12,249 nucleotides of DNA from positions 1-12,249 of the forward strand of contig JAJRDF010000018.1 in assembly GCA_028678555.1 (NCBI GenBank), read 5' to 3'. Within the stretch, counting starts at the first letter, position 1. Each line of letters opens with the position of its first letter. The DNA comes from Methanomicrobiales archaeon. GTDB lineage: Archaea; Halobacteriota; Methanomicrobia; Methanomicrobiales; JACTUA01. Below are positions 11,783 to 12,249 of the stretch, piece by piece. Under the pieces are notes generated by a model. The model did no database searches. It had not been told where the DNA came from and saw nothing but the letters and a program-made list of their open reading frames with translations. Both the position numbers and the translations under genes were made by a program.

Positions 11783-12249
11783 ATGGAAGCGTCCCGGGAG
11801 ATCGAGCTGGAGGGCCACATTATCGACTCCGGCATCATGACCCAGGTCTTTGACCGGATCATGGACATGGGGGGGAGTTTCGAGATCCTGGAGTTCGAGG
11901 TGGGCAAGAAGAAGACCGATGTCAGCTACGCGCGGCTCCGTCTCATGGCCCCGGACGAGGTGATCCTCGCCCAGATCACGAGCGAGCTCCACCGGCTGGG
12001 TGCCCGCCCCGTGGAGATCAAGGACGCGACGCTGGTCCCTGCCGAAGGGGACCGGATCGTTCCCCGGGACTTCTACTCCACCACGAACCATCCCACCTTC
12101 GTACGGTACGGGGGGAAGTGGATCCCGGTGGGCGAGATCAAGATGGACAGCCTGATCATACTGGACCCGAAGGGGAAGAAGGCCGTCTGCAAGACCCTCT
12201 CGAAACTCTCTGCCGGCGACCTGGTCGTCATCGGGGAACAGGGCGTGAA
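11783..12249 (+). CDS. LOR/SDH-type ornithine cyclodeaminase (TIGR00300 family), 3' partial
   Basis: The first 155 residues are in the window and the gene runs off the end. The opening EIELEGHIIDSGIMTQVFD, the FEILEFEVGKKKTDVSYARL block (about 34-53) and the RDFYSTTNHPT motif (about 96-106) are typical of the LOR/SDH, TIGR00300 family. Members were named lysine-oxoglutarate reductase/saccharopine dehydrogenase-like. Archaeal members have been shown to act as NAD-dependent ornithine cyclodeaminases (ornithine to proline and ammonia), and the same module forms the C-terminal half of cyanobacterial AgrE/ArgZ. The protein starts directly with the LOR/SDH domain, without the arginine dihydrolase part of the cyanobacterial enzyme. 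The Rossmann domain lies beyond the window, so cofactor residues cannot be checked. It is separately promoted from cobY. Confidence 0.88.
   Translation, partial: MEASREIELEGHIIDSGIMTQVFDRIMDMGGSFEILEFEVGKKKTDVSYARLRLMAPDEVILAQITSELHRLGARPVEIKDATLVPAEGDRIVPRDFYSTTNHPTFVRYGGKWIPVGEIKMDSLIILDPKGKKAVCKTLSKLSAGDLVVIGEQGV

Overview
The window looks like chromosomal DNA of a GC-rich methanogenic euryarchaeon, most likely of the order Methanomicrobiales. This is inferred from the gene content: archaeal-type Dph2, a METTL5-like RNA methylase, CobY, a DUF373 membrane protein, a COG1340 coiled-coil protein, an FtsZ2-type FtsZ next to a CdrS-like ribbon-helix-helix protein, and an archaeal LOR/SDH-type ornithine enzyme. 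AT-rich TATA-like boxes about 25-29 nt before several start codons, with no Shine-Dalgarno sequence, also point to archaea with leaderless transcripts. No rRNA, tRNA, insertion sequence, integrase, CRISPR array or phage gene was seen.

Layout. Bases 1-2501 (+): a tightly overlapping operon of dph2 (5' end outside the window), a METTL5-family RNA methyltransferase and an Fsr-like MFS transporter; the junctions are ATGA and TGATG. Bases 2502-4770 (+): a 9-bp inverted repeat, a 27-residue lysine-rich peptide gene with its own promoter and T-run, a 60-residue YHS-domain metal-binding protein, and an AarF/UbiB-type atypical kinase with two C-terminal membrane segments. Bases 4915-5361 (+): a small secreted protein of unknown function, convergent with the next block. 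Bases 5481-8060 (-): a DUF373 membrane protein whose N-terminus carries a threefold PSGTL repeat, a 550-bp intergenic region full of GC-rich direct and inverted repeats, and a COG1340 coiled-coil protein.

Bases 8061-8532 hold no convincing long gene, but do hold a minus-strand BRE/TATA-like element, a strong palindrome, three hairpins and a possible 16-codon leaderless ORF. Bases 8533-9867 (-): the cdrS-like regulator and ftsZ2, 12 nt apart, with a large imperfect palindrome in front of the regulator. Bases 10064-11667 (+): cobD and cobY overlap by 13 nt and serve the late steps of cobamide nucleotide-loop assembly. Base 11783 to the window end (+): the start of a TIGR00300-family LOR/SDH / ornithine cyclodeaminase gene.

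How the genes fit together. dph2 and the METTL5-like gene both modify the translation apparatus (EF-2 and probably small-subunit rRNA). cdrS-ftsZ2 is a division module that looks autoregulated. cobD-cobY supplies cobamide, which methanogens need for corrinoid-dependent methyl transfer. Most of the window is housekeeping. The less explained parts are the putative cdrS operator, the lysine-rich micro-gene, the structured intergenic regions around 6816-7116 and 8113-8365, and the secreted and DUF373 proteins of unknown function.
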